This document shows, piece after piece, positions 1-8,259 of a DNA stretch of 64,000 nt (positions are counted from its first letter, which is position 1; every line of letters begins with the position of its first letter). Origin of the DNA: Streptomyces smaragdinus (GTDB lineage: Bacteria; Actinomycetota; Actinomycetes; Streptomycetales; Streptomycetaceae). The notes beneath the pieces are model-generated. The model saw only the letters and a list, made by a program, of their open reading frames with translations. It was not told where the DNA came from and did not search any database. The translations under genes and the position numbers were made by a program. The stretch covers positions 1 to 64,000 of the forward strand of contig NZ_WEGJ01000026.1 of assembly GCF_009604385.1 (NCBI RefSeq), in the 5' to 3' direction.

Positions 1-66
1 GGGCACGGGCGCCGGGTCGGGGCGGGGGGCGGCGTGGTGGTGGTGTGCGCGGTCGTCGTCGTTCAT
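1..66 (-). CDS. DUF881-family protein, N-terminal fragment (cut by window edge)
   Basis: An ATG on the minus strand at 66 is preceded by GTGAGGCAG and opens a frame that runs off the window (MNDDDRAHHHHAAP...). It starts 15 bases after the stop of the small-basic-protein gene. In actinobacteria the usual order is DUF881, small basic protein, DUF881 (for example Rv1825-Rv1824-Rv1823), so this is probably the second DUF881 gene. Only 22 residues are visible: an acidic start and a His run, with no domain yet. The assignment rests on context. Confidence 0.55.
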   Translation of the reverse strand, partial: MNDDDRAHHHHAAPRPDPAPVP

Positions 67-80
67 CTGCCTCACGCCCC

Positions 81-413
81 TCACGCCCGGAAGACGTGGC
101 GGCGGATGGCGGCCACGTTGGAGAAGATCCGGATACCGAGCACGACGACCACGCCGGTGGACAGCTGGGCGCCGACGCCGAGCTGGTCGCCGAGGAAGAC
201 GATCAGGGCGGCGACGACCACGTTCGACAGGAACGACACCACGAAGACCTTGTCGTCGAAGATGCCGTCGAGCATGGCCCGCAGTCCGCCGAAGACCGCG
301 TCCAGCGCGGCGACGACGGCGATGGGGAGGTAGGGCTCGAACGCCGTGGGCACCTCGGGCCGGACGAAGAATCCGACGACGACTCCCAGGATGAGCCCCA
401 GTACCGCGATCAA
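81..413 (-). CDS. sbp: small basic family protein (DUF1290), membrane
   Basis: A protein of 110 residues with three hydrophobic stretches: the N-terminal IAVLGLILGVVVGFF, a middle PYLPIAVVAALDAVFGG, and VVSFLSNVVVAALIVFLG. This is the pattern of the small basic protein family (DUF1290), an integral membrane protein of unknown role that is nearly always found between two DUF881 genes. The start is taken as TTG at 413 because it overlaps the upstream TGA by two bases, and no ATG or GTG in frame keeps the first membrane segment. It is translationally coupled to the DUF881 gene at 410-1288. Confidence 0.85.
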   Translation of the reverse strand: MIAVLGLILGVVVGFFVRPEVPTAFEPYLPIAVVAALDAVFGGLRAMLDGIFDDKVFVVSFLSNVVVAALIVFLGDQLGVGAQLSTGVVVVLGIRIFSNVAAIRRHVFRA

Positions 414-1288
414 GACGTGACCTTCCCCGCCGGCCCGGCCGGCTGTGCGTTGCGTACGGTGAGGCCGGCCGCGGCCGGCAGACTGACCTTGTCCTGCGTC
501 GAGATGCTGGTGCGGATCCCGTAGTTCTCCTGCAGCACGTACAGGTACCGGCCGTCCGCGCCGTTCTGGAAGGTGTCGCTGAGCCGGTCGCCGTCGCCGA
601 TCGCGAGCAGCGTGTACGGCGGGGCCAGCGGCCGGTTGTCGACGACGATGGCGTCGCCCGCGGCGCGGATCGCGGACAGGGCGGTGAGCCGCTGGCCGTT
701 GACCGACACGGCCTCCGCGCCGGCGGCCCAGAGCCCGTTCACCACCTTCTGCAGATCGTGGTCGCGCAGTCGTCCGGTGTCGGTGAAGCCGGTCGACCGG
801 CGCGGTCCGTCGCCCCCGGCGGAGGCGGTGGTCTCCGCGTCGTCCACGACGAGCCTGACGCCGGGACCCTCCACGTCGATCGCGCCGGAGAGCAGGCCGA
901 GGCGCTCCAGGGCGGCGGCGCCCTCGTTGTCCAGGGCCTTCGAACGGCTGTCCTCGAGGTCCTGGCGCAGCCGGTCGACCTCGCCGTGCAGGTCGTCCGC
1001 CTCGGCCGTCTCGTCCTCGACGCGGTCGATGAGGTTGGCCCGCTCCTCGGCGATCACCGGGGCCGCGTCGTGGGCCTCGGTGGCGGCGACGGTGACGATC
1101 AGGGCGGCGATCATCAGTCCGGCGGCGACCACGAGGCGGGTGCCGGTGGAGCGGGGGGCGGTCTTCTCGCGGCGGGCCGCCTCGGCGTAGCCGTCGTCGA
1201 GGCTGTGCTCCATGATCTCCGTGAGCAGGGACATGGAGGCGTCCGGGCGCGGGCGCGCGCTGCTCCGTTCGGGTCCCTGCTGCGGCAT
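410..1288 (-). CDS. DUF881-family membrane-anchored protein
   Basis: A protein of 292 residues. One transmembrane helix (about residues 52-72, LVVAAGLMIAALIVTVAAT) is followed by a coiled coil (ANLIDRVEDETAEADDLHGEVDRLRQDLED), then a globular DUF881 domain (about 120-285) containing GPGVRLVVDDA and the conserved YGIRTSIS near the C terminus. The N terminus is probably cytoplasmic and the domain extracytoplasmic. ATG at 1288 is chosen because AGGA lies eight bases upstream. It overlaps the DUF1290 gene, and both sit downstream of the nucleotidyltransferase gene. The biochemical function of the family is unknown; an envelope or division role is only a guess from genomic context. Confidence 0.85.
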   Translation of the reverse strand: MPQQGPERSSARPRPDASMSLLTEIMEHSLDDGYAEAARREKTAPRSTGTRLVVAAGLMIAALIVTVAATEAHDAAPVIAEERANLIDRVEDETAEADDLHGEVDRLRQDLEDSRSKALDNEGAAALERLGLLSGAIDVEGPGVRLVVDDAETTASAGGDGPRRSTGFTDTGRLRDHDLQKVVNGLWAAGAEAVSVNGQRLTALSAIRAAGDAIVVDNRPLAPPYTLLAIGDGDRLSDTFQNGADGRYLYVLQENYGIRTSISTQDKVSLPAAAGLTVRNAQPAGPAGKVTS

Positions 1289-1458
1289 GGCGCACATCCT
1301 GACACGGGCGGGGTGCGCGGACGAACTCCGGGTCACCGATCGGGACTGGCGTTCGAATGGCCGGCTGTACGCGTACGGCCGCGCGCACGACCGGCGCCGG
1401 ATCCCGTCGGTTCGGGGATCCGGCGCCGGGACGGTCCGTACCGCTGGCTGCCGGAGTC

Positions 1459-3966
1459 CTAGCCGCCGGCGCCCTGGCCGGCGCTGTCCACGACCGCCGT
1501 CCACTCGTCCAGCAGCGCCTGGGCGGAGGCGTCGTCCGGGCCCTCCGCCCACAGATGGGTGACGGCCTCCGCGGGATCGGGCAGGACGAGCGTCCAGCGG
1601 CCGTCCGCCTCGACGACCCGGACCCCGTCGGTGGTGTCCACCGACCGCGTCCCCGCGGCCTCCACGACCCGCCGCATGACCAGACCCTTGACCGCCCACG
1701 GGGTGGCCAGATCACGACGCCGGACATGGGCCCGCGGGATGCGCGCGTCGATCTGGCTGAGGGTGAGCTGGGTCCGGGCGACCAGACCGATGAGCCGGGC
1801 GAAGGCGGCGGCGCCGTCGAACACGGAGGAGAACTCCGGCACGATGAACCCGCCGCGGCCGTCGCCGCCGAACACCGTGCCGTCCTGGCGCCCCACCCGG
1901 GTGAGGTCGTCGGGCGACGTGGTCGTCCACTCCACCTGGGTGCCGTGGTACGCCGCGACCTGCTCGGCGATCCGGGTCGTGGTCACCGGCAGCGCGACGC
2001 GCCCGCTGCGCCGCTCGGCGGCCACCAGGTCGAGCAGCACCAGCAGCGCCCGGTCGTCCTCCACGATCCGGCCCAGCTCGTCCACCAGCGACAACCGCTC
2101 GCCGACAGGGTCGAAGCGCACCCCGAAGGCGGCGCGCGCGGAGGCGACGATCTCGCCGAGGCGGACCAGGCCGGCCCGCCGGGACTCGGGCGTCTCCGTG
2201 GGCCGGGACTCGTCCAGGCCCGGGTTGATGGTGAGCGAGTCGACCTTGAGGCGGCCCAGCAGGCTGGGCAGGACCAGGCCCGCGCTGCCGTTCGTGGCGT
2301 CGACGACGACCTTCAGGTCCGACTCGGCGATGCCGGTGGTGTCCACGGCGCGCAGCAGGGCGCCGGTGTAGCTGTCGAAGACGCTCGCGGGGAAGCTGAG
2401 GTCGCCGATCTCGCCGGGGAAGGCGCGCCGGTACTCCTGGCGGGCGTAGACCCGGTCGAGCTTGCGCTGGGCGCCCTGGGACAGGTCGGCGCCCCGTTCG
2501 TCGAGGAACATGATGTCGACGGAGTCCGGCACCCCGGGCGTGGTGCGGATCATGATCCCGCCGGCGCTGCCCCGGGCGGTCTGCTGGCGGGCGACGGGCA
2601 GCGGTACGTTCTCCAGGTCCCGGACGTCGATCGCGGAGGCCTGGAGGGCGGAGATGACCGCCCGTTTGAGCGCGCGGGCGCCGCGGGAGTGGTCGCGGGC
2701 GGTGGTGACCGTCGAGCCCTTCTTGAGCGTCGTGGCGTACGCGCCGGCCAGCCGGACGGCGAGCTCCGGGGTGATCTCGACGTTGAGGATGCCGGAGACG
2801 CCGCGGGCGCCGAAGAGATGGGCCTGGCCGCGGGACTCCCAGATCACCGAGGTGTTGACGAACGCGCCCGCCTCGATGGTCTTGAACGGGTAGACCCGCA
2901 CATTGCCCTGGATGATCGATTCCTCGCCCACCAGGCACTCGTCGCCGACGACCGCGCCGTCCTCGATCCGGGCCGCGCGCATCACGTCGGTGTTCTTGCC
3001 GATGACGCAGCCGCGGAGGTTGGAGTGCCGGCCGATGTAGACGTTGTCGTGGACGACCGTCTTGTGCAGGAACGCACCGGACTTGACCACGACGTTCGAC
3101 CCGATGACGGTGTGCTCGCGCATCTCCACGCCGGACTCGACCTTGGCGTAGTCGCCGATGTAGAGCGGACCGCGCAGCACCGCGTCGGGGTGCACCTCGG
3201 CGCCCTCGGCGACCCAGACGCCGGGGGAGATCTCGAAGCCGTCGAGGTCGGTGTCGACCTTGCCCTCGAGCACGTCGGCCTGCGCCTTGACGTAGCTCTC
3301 CAGGGTGCCGACGTCCTCCCAGTAGCCCTCGGCGACATAGCCGTAGATCGGCTTGCCCTCCTTCATCAGCTGCGGGAAGACGTCGCCGGACCAGTCGACG
3401 GAGGCGTCCTTCTCGACGTAGTCGAAGACCTCCGGCTCCATGACGTAGATGCCGGTGTTGACCGTGTCGGAGAAGACCTGCCCCCAGGTGGGCTTCTCCA
3501 GGAAGCGCTCGACGCGGCCCTGGTCGTCCACGATGGTGATGCCGAACTCCAGCGGGTTGGGGACCCGGGTGAGACAGACCGTGACCAGGGCGCCCTTCTC
3601 CTTGTGGAAGGTGATCAGGTCCGTCAGGTCGAAGTCCGTCAGCGCGTCCCCGGAGATCACGAGGAACGCGTCGTCCTTCAGGGCGTCCTCGGCGTTCTTC
3701 ACGCTGCCGGCGGTGCCCAGTGGTCGTTCCTCGTTGGCGTAGGTGAGCTCCATGCCGAGCTCCTCGCCGTCACCGAAGTAGTTCTTCACCAGCGAGGCGA
3801 GGAACTGCACGGTCACCACGGTCTCGGTGAGCCCGTGCTTCTTGAGCAGCCGCAGTACGTGTTCCATGATCGGGCGGTTCACGACCGGAAGCAGCGGCTT
3901 GGGCATGCTCGAGGTCATCGGGCGAAGACGTGTGCCTTCCCCGCCGGCCATCACGACGGCCTTCAT
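1459..3966 (-). CDS. mannose-1-phosphate guanylyltransferase-like protein fused to an inactive phosphomannomutase-like domain
   Basis: A protein of 835 residues with three parts. Residues 1 to about 235 form a sugar-1-phosphate nucleotidyltransferase with the signature AGGEGTRLRPMT (6-17) and PKPLLPVVNRP. Residues 255-390 are left-handed beta-helix hexapeptide repeats (VLRGPLYIGDYAKVE, TVIGSNVVVKSG). Residues 400-835 are alpha-D-phosphohexomutase-like. The first part should make NDP-sugars from sugar-1-phosphate and NTP for glycan or lipid mannosylation. In the mutase part the phosphoserine loop TASHNP reads RTTPGV (about 472-477) and the metal loop DGDADR reads DPVGER (about 618), so mutase activity is doubtful. 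The start at 3966 has AAGGAGG upstream. The nucleotide and sugar specificity cannot be read from sequence. Confidence 0.88.
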   Translation of the reverse strand: MKAVVMAGGEGTRLRPMTSSMPKPLLPVVNRPIMEHVLRLLKKHGLTETVVTVQFLASLVKNYFGDGEELGMELTYANEERPLGTAGSVKNAEDALKDDAFLVISGDALTDFDLTDLITFHKEKGALVTVCLTRVPNPLEFGITIVDDQGRVERFLEKPTWGQVFSDTVNTGIYVMEPEVFDYVEKDASVDWSGDVFPQLMKEGKPIYGYVAEGYWEDVGTLESYVKAQADVLEGKVDTDLDGFEISPGVWVAEGAEVHPDAVLRGPLYIGDYAKVESGVEMREHTVIGSNVVVKSGAFLHKTVVHDNVYIGRHSNLRGCVIGKNTDVMRAARIEDGAVVGDECLVGEESIIQGNVRVYPFKTIEAGAFVNTSVIWESRGQAHLFGARGVSGILNVEITPELAVRLAGAYATTLKKGSTVTTARDHSRGARALKRAVISALQASAIDVRDLENVPLPVARQQTARGSAGGIMIRTTPGVPDSVDIMFLDERGADLSQGAQRKLDRVYARQEYRRAFPGEIGDLSFPASVFDSYTGALLRAVDTTGIAESDLKVVVDATNGSAGLVLPSLLGRLKVDSLTINPGLDESRPTETPESRRAGLVRLGEIVASARAAFGVRFDPVGERLSLVDELGRIVEDDRALLVLLDLVAAERRSGRVALPVTTTRIAEQVAAYHGTQVEWTTTSPDDLTRVGRQDGTVFGGDGRGGFIVPEFSSVFDGAAAFARLIGLVARTQLTLSQIDARIPRAHVRRRDLATPWAVKGLVMRRVVEAAGTRSVDTTDGVRVVEADGRWTLVLPDPAEAVTHLWAEGPDDASAQALLDEWTAVVDSAGQGAGG

Positions 3967-4098
3967 GTCGGAGTCGTCCTCCTTGGCAGCAGACGGATTC
4001 AGCCCCTGGGGCGTCAGGAGCTGACCGACCTCACCGCCAAGTAGGCCACGGAAAGCACGGGCGGGCACCCGGTCGCGAGCTGCGCCGTCGTCGGCGGG

Positions 4099-4707
4099 CT
4101 AGTCGGCCGCGGCGTCCGCCCGGACCAGCCGGCGGACCTGAACCACGTAGAGGATCCCTGCCCACCAGTACAGCGCCGTACCCCAGCCAGCGAACGCCCA
4201 TCCGAAAATAGCAGAGAGTGATTGCAGCCAGCCACTTCCGTCACTGAGGAGGAGTAGCGGGAAGGCGTACATCAGATTGAGTGTGGCGGCCTTGCCGAGA
4301 TAGTTGACCTGCGGCGGCGGATAGCCGTGGCGGCGCAGCACCAGGACGGCGACGGCGAGCATCGCCTCGCGGGCGACCAGCAGCGCGGTGAGCCACCAGG
4401 GGAGGATCTCGCGCCAGGTCAGGCCGACCAGGGTGGAGACGATGTAGAGGCGGTCCGCGGCCGGGTCGAGGATGCGGCCGAGGCTGGAGACCTGGTTCCA
4501 GCGGCGGGCCAGCTTGCCGTCGAGGTAGTCGCTGATCCCGCTGAGGGCCAGGATGAGCAGCGCCCAGCCGTCGTTGTCCGGGCCGTCGAATTCCGGCCAG
4601 AGGATCAGCCAGAGGAACAGCGGCACGCCGACCAGGCGCGCCATGCTGAGGATGTTCGGGATGGTGAGGACCCGGTCCGTCTGGACCGCCGTCTCCTGGA
4701 CCTCCAC
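4099..4707 (-). CDS. CDP-alcohol phosphatidyltransferase (cardiolipin/phosphatidylglycerophosphate synthase type)
   Basis: A membrane protein of 202 residues carrying the complete CDP-alcohol phosphotransferase motif: DG-KLAR-(x)8-G-xxx-D-xxx-D, seen as YLDGKLARR...LGRILDPAAD. About five or six hydrophobic helices surround it. The family transfers a phosphatidyl group from CDP-diacylglycerol to an alcohol. The homologue at the equivalent place next to crr-ptsI in S. coelicolor is, from memory, the eukaryote-type cardiolipin synthase, so cardiolipin or PGP synthesis is most likely. GTG at 4707 is selected for AGGAGG seven bases upstream. The last 60 codons are locally less GC-rich than the neighbours (around 4200-4260). 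Confidence 0.87.
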   Translation of the reverse strand: MEVQETAVQTDRVLTIPNILSMARLVGVPLFLWLILWPEFDGPDNDGWALLILALSGISDYLDGKLARRWNQVSSLGRILDPAADRLYIVSTLVGLTWREILPWWLTALLVAREAMLAVAVLVLRRHGYPPPQVNYLGKAATLNLMYAFPLLLLSDGSGWLQSLSAIFGWAFAGWGTALYWWAGILYVVQVRRLVRADAAAD

Positions 4708-4825
4708 CCGGGGGCCTCCTGCTGTCGAATCGGCTGGCTGATCGCGTGTCGCAGGGCTGCGGCCGCACCCTGACATTACCGGCCCGCCCCGCCGCCCCGG
4801 CGCACGGGTCCCCGCTGGTCGGGGC

Positions 4826-4868
4826 CCCGGTTGGCCGCGTTCCGCGCGGAACGCCGGCGCCCGGTTGG
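4826..4868. promoter_or_regulatory. 18-base perfect palindrome flanked by a 9-base direct repeat, upstream of crr
   Basis: The 234-base divergent region between the lipid gene and crr holds a perfect palindrome GCGTTCCGCGCGGAACGC at 4837-4854. It lies between two copies of CCCGGTTGG (4826-4834 and 4860-4868). It sits 88 bases before the crr start. The symmetry is seen directly; the regulator is unknown. Upstream, CTGGTC at 4815-4820 resembles half of a DasR operator, but the second half is missing. Confidence 0.45.
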
Positions 4869-4941
4869 TTACGCTGCCCAGGCGGCCCGCAGCCTTGCGC
4901 CGGTCAGCGGCGGCGCCGGCCGCCAGGACCTTGGAGGCAGG

Positions 4942-5391
4942 ATGACCACCGTCACGTCCCCGCTCACCGGAAAGGCCGTCCCGCTCACCGCCGTTCCCGA
5001 TCCCGTCTTCTCCCAGGCGATGGTGGGTCCCGGCACCGCGATCGACCCCGACCGCGCCCCGGGAACGGCCGTGGCTCCGGTGGACGGTGTGGTCGTCTCC
5101 CTGCATCCGTACGCCTTCGTGGTGGTGGACGCGGGAGGGCACGGGGTGCTGACGCATCTGGGCATCGACACGGTGCAGCTGAACGGGGAGGGCTTCGAAC
5201 TGCTGGCGCACAAGGGTGACCGGGTGATCCGCGGGCAGGGGCTGGTCCGCTGGGATCCGGCGGCGGTGGAGGCGGCGGGCAAGTCCCCCCTCTCGCCGGT
5301 GGTGGCCCTGGAGGCGGGCGCCCGGGCGCTGTCCGCGCTGGTGGAGAGCGGCGCGGTGCGGGCCGGTGACAAGCTGTTCGACTGGAGCTGA
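4942..5391 (+). CDS. crr: PTS glucose-type enzyme IIA (EIIA-Crr)
   Basis: A cytoplasmic protein of 149 residues. The PTS EIIA type-1 fold is shown by the two active-site histidines, H55 in VVSLHPYAF and H72 in LTHLGIDTV; H72 is the phosphorylated one by family comparison. It accepts phosphate from HPr and passes it to sugar-specific EIIB domains, notably the GlcNAc system in Streptomyces. The length is usual for a free-standing EIIA. The ATG at 4942 follows TTGGAGGCAGG. It lies 32 bases upstream of ptsI on the same strand, so the two are presumably cotranscribed. The promoter region holds an 18-base palindrome. Confidence 0.95.
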   Translation: MTTVTSPLTGKAVPLTAVPDPVFSQAMVGPGTAIDPDRAPGTAVAPVDGVVVSLHPYAFVVVDAGGHGVLTHLGIDTVQLNGEGFELLAHKGDRVIRGQGLVRWDPAAVEAAGKSPLSPVVALEAGARALSALVESGAVRAGDKLFDWS

Positions 5392-5423
5392 ACCGCCGGG
5401 CGCGGTACGGAAGGCTGAGGGTG

Positions 5424-7094
5424 ATGGAGACGACCCTGCAGGGCGTGGGCGTGAGCCACGGGGTGGCGATCGGCGAGGTGCGGCGCATGGGCACGGCGGT
5501 GCTCGAGCCGCCGGCCAAGTCGGTCCCGGCGCAGGAGGCGCCGCGCGAGCAGGAGCGCGCCCGCCAGGCCGTCGAGGCGGTCGCCGCGGACCTGCTCGCG
5601 CGCGGCAATCTGGCCGGCGGCGAGGCGCAGGCGGTGCTCGAGGCGCAGGCGCTGATGGCGCGGGACCCGGAGCTGGCCGCGGACGTGAACCGGCGGATCA
5701 ACGTGGGCAGTTCCGCGGAGCGGGCGGTGTACGACGCGTTCGCCTCGTACCGCGAGCTCCTCGCCGGGGCCGGGGAGTACATGGCCGGGCGGGTGGCCGA
5801 TCTGGACGACGTGCGCAACCGGATCGTGGCGCGGCTGCTCGGCGTGCCGATGCCGGGGGTGCCGGACAGCGACGAGCCGTACGTGCTGCTCGCCCGTGAT
5901 CTGGCGCCGGCCGACACGGCGCTGCTGGACCCGTCCCTGGTGCTCGGCTTCGTCACCGAGGAGGGCGGGCCGACCAGCCACAGCGCGATCCTGGCGCGGG
6001 CGCTGGGGGTGCCGGCCGTGGTGGCGCTGGCGGGCGCGGTGGAGCTGGCGGAGGGCACGGTCGTCGCGGTGGACGGCAGCACCGGCGAGGTGTTCGTGGC
6101 ACCGTCGGCCGAGCGGCGGGCCGAGCTGGCCCGCCGGGCCGAGGAGCGGCGGGTGGCGCTGGCGGCGGCGACCGGGCCGGGGGCGACGTCGGACGGCCAC
6201 AAGGTGCCACTGCTGGCGAACATCGGAGGTCCGGGAGATCTGCCGGCCGTGCTCGAGGCGGGCGCGGAGGGCGTGGGGCTCTTCCGTACCGAGTTCCTGT
6301 TCCTCGACGACGCCGCCGCGGCGCCCTCGAAGGACAAGCAGATCGCGGCGTACCGCGAGGTGCTGGAGGCGTTTCCCGGGGGCCGGGTCGTGGTGCGGGT
6401 GCTGGACGCCGGTGCCGACAAGCCGCTCGGCTTCCTGACCCCGGCCGACGAGCCCAACCCCGCGCTCGGCGTGCGGGGGCTGCGCTCGCTGCTGGACCAT
6501 CCCGAGGTGCTGCGCACCCAGCTGGAGGCGCTGGCGGAGGCGGCGCGGGGGCTGCCGGTGTACCTCGCGGTGATGGCGCCGATGGTCGCCGACCGGCAGG
6601 ACGCCGCGGCGTTCGCCGAGGCCTGCCGGGAGGCCGGGCTGCGGGCGAAGTTCGGCGCGATGGTGGAGATCCCGTCGGCCGCGCTGCGGGCGCGGTCGAT
6701 CCTGCAGGAGGTCGAGTTCCTGTCGCTGGGCACCAACGATCTGGCGCAGTACACCTTCGCCGCGGACCGGCAGGTGGGCTCGGTGGCACGGCTGCAGGAC
6801 CCGTGGCAGCCGGCGCTGCTCGACCTGATCGCCCTGGCGGCCGAGGCGGCCCGGGCGGAGGGCAAGAGCTGCGGGGTGTGCGGTGAGGCGGCGTCGGATC
6901 CGCTGCTGGCGTGTGTGCTCACGGGGCTCGGGGTCACCAGCCTCTCGATGGGTGCGGCGGCGCTCGCGTACGTACGGGCGGCGCTGGCCGGGCACACGCT
7001 CGCGCAGTGCGAGCGCGCTGCGGCCGCGGCGCGTGCCGCGGATTCGGCCGCGGACGCGCGCCGGGCGGCGCGGACGGTGCTCTCCGGCGAGTGA
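5424..7094 (+). CDS. ptsI: PTS enzyme I (phosphoenolpyruvate-protein phosphotransferase)
   Basis: A protein of 556 residues, full length for enzyme I. It has an N-terminal HPr-binding domain, a phospho-histidine swivel domain with GGPTSHSAILAR (H186 is the active His), and a C-terminal TIM-barrel PEP site. That barrel contains GVGLFRTEFLF, the LGTNDLAQYTFAADR signature, and CGVCGEAASDP with catalytic Cys486. It transfers phosphate from PEP to HPr, the first step of the PTS phosphorelay. GTG at 5421 and ATG at 5424 are adjacent starts; the ATG keeps better spacing from AAGG. HPr is not in this window. Confidence 0.96.
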   Translation: METTLQGVGVSHGVAIGEVRRMGTAVLEPPAKSVPAQEAPREQERARQAVEAVAADLLARGNLAGGEAQAVLEAQALMARDPELAADVNRRINVGSSAERAVYDAFASYRELLAGAGEYMAGRVADLDDVRNRIVARLLGVPMPGVPDSDEPYVLLARDLAPADTALLDPSLVLGFVTEEGGPTSHSAILARALGVPAVVALAGAVELAEGTVVAVDGSTGEVFVAPSAERRAELARRAEERRVALAAATGPGATSDGHKVPLLANIGGPGDLPAVLEAGAEGVGLFRTEFLFLDDAAAAPSKDKQIAAYREVLEAFPGGRVVVRVLDAGADKPLGFLTPADEPNPALGVRGLRSLLDHPEVLRTQLEALAEAARGLPVYLAVMAPMVADRQDAAAFAEACREAGLRAKFGAMVEIPSAALRARSILQEVEFLSLGTNDLAQYTFAADRQVGSVARLQDPWQPALLDLIALAAEAARAEGKSCGVCGEAASDPLLACVLTGLGVTSLSMGAAALAYVRAALAGHTLAQCERAAAAARAADSAADARRAARTVLSGE

Positions 7095-7150
7095 CGCGGG
7101 CGCCCGGGTGCCGGGCGGGCGGGAGGCGGACGGCCCCGGCGCCCGCCCGA

Positions 7151-7164
7151 ACCCGGGCCCGGGT
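7151..7164. terminator. possible bidirectional terminator between ptsI and a convergent gene
   Basis: A perfect palindrome ACCCGGGCCCGGGT lies 56 bases after the ptsI stop and just before the stop of the convergent gene at 7172. There is no T tract, as is common in Streptomyces, so this is a weak call based on symmetry and position only. Confidence 0.3.
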
Positions 7165-7171
7165 CGCGGGC

Positions 7172-8167
7172 TCAGCCGCCGGGTTCGGCGTCCGGATCCG
7201 CCCCCGGCCGGGTGTCGGGCTCCGATCCCCTCGGCCGGCATCCCGGGGGCGGCGGCGGGACGGCATACCCCGCCCGGTAGTCGACGTCCGGCTCCGGGGG
7301 GATCGGCTCGCCCGTCGCCGCGTCCTCGCAGTAGGCGCTGAACACCTCGCCCTCCGACAGCGGCTGGAGCCAGCCGTGCGCCAGCCGCCAGCCCCGCACC
7401 TGCTCCCGGCCGCCCGCCGCGGCGGGGAGGCTGCGCATCACCACGCCCCCGGCGCCGTTGCGGGCGAACGCGACGGCCAGCACCGTACAGAAGTCGAGGG
7501 CGTCGGTCTCCTCGAAGACATGGCCCCCGGCGGGGTCGGGCTCGGCCTCCAGCACGGCGGTCAGCGCGCCGTCCCGCACGCTGCACACCAGATGGTGTCC
7601 GCCGGGGGCGAGCCCGTCGACCAGCCGGGTGAAGGCCGCGACCGCCCGGTCGAAGCCGGCCCGGGCGAGGTCCTCGCCGCAGTCCTCGCAGCTGCCCAGC
7701 ACCGCCAGCTCCCGGGTGGCGCGCTCCCAGATCCGCATCCGGGCGTCCTCGTGCCGCAGGTCGTGCAGCAGCCGGGGCATGGTCTGGCCCTCGTACGTGA
7801 CCGTGGCGCGCAGCGGCGCCAGCTGGGCGGTGTAGACGGTCCGGGACTCGCCGGCGCCGGGATCGAGTCCGCGGCGGTCGCAGTACGCCTCGTACTCCTC
7901 CGGGTCGAAGCGGGCGACCGTGACATGGACCCCCTGGCTCGCCAGGGCGCGCAGCAGGGCCGCCATCTGGTCCAGATACGTCCCGTGGTCGTCGAAGCCG
8001 AAGCCCGGGCGGGCCCGCATGGCCGCGAAGTCGTCCTCGTCGGTCAGGACGGCGACGATGCTGGGCGCCTCGCGGCGCAGCCGGCGGCGCGCGCTCCGGT
8101 CCGTCCGCCCGCCTTTGCGGCCCTGGCCTCGCCCGGGTCCGTCCGGACAGTTCTGTCGGGTATCCAC
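7172..8167 (-). CDS. conserved hypothetical protein with a Cys pair and proline-rich tail
   Basis: A protein of 331 residues, not recognised as a named family. The first 35 residues are Arg/Gly-rich and look disordered. A globular part follows from PSIVAVLTDEDDFAAM, with a compact CEDCGEDLARAGF segment that could bind metal. The C terminus is a proline and aspartate-rich tail (PPPPPGCRPRG...). There is no signal peptide or membrane segment. GTG at 8167 is chosen because GGAGGGGGAATCGCC precedes it. A second frame upstream (8044-8229) reads SEQWHYVEGESPWIPDRT and looks protein-like, so the N terminus may be misread or frameshifted. It is transcribed alone, convergent to ptsI. Confidence 0.65.
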   Translation of the reverse strand: MDTRQNCPDGPGRGQGRKGGRTDRSARRRLRREAPSIVAVLTDEDDFAAMRARPGFGFDDHGTYLDQMAALLRALASQGVHVTVARFDPEEYEAYCDRRGLDPGAGESRTVYTAQLAPLRATVTYEGQTMPRLLHDLRHEDARMRIWERATRELAVLGSCEDCGEDLARAGFDRAVAAFTRLVDGLAPGGHHLVCSVRDGALTAVLEAEPDPAGGHVFEETDALDFCTVLAVAFARNGAGGVVMRSLPAAAGGREQVRGWRLAHGWLQPLSEGEVFSAYCEDAATGEPIPPEPDVDYRAGYAVPPPPPGCRPRGSEPDTRPGADPDAEPGG

Positions 8168-8259
8168 GGCGATTCCCCCTCCACGTAGTGCCACTGTTCG
8201 CTACGCAGAGTAGTATTCGCCACTGACAATCCGTGATCCCCGCAGGTCGGACGGGGTGC

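Noticed and set aside
1357..4044. Long open frame on the plus strand opposite the nucleotidyltransferase gene
   Set aside because: Composition is His/Asp/Gly/Val-rich with no domain and is the mirror of the real minus-strand gene; typical high-GC antisense frame.
4815..4834. DasR (dre) operator upstream of crr
   Set aside because: Only the CTGGTC half is present; the second half does not match, so not listed as an operator.
7151..7164. Insertion-sequence end
   Set aside because: A short palindrome between convergent genes without a partner repeat or transposase.
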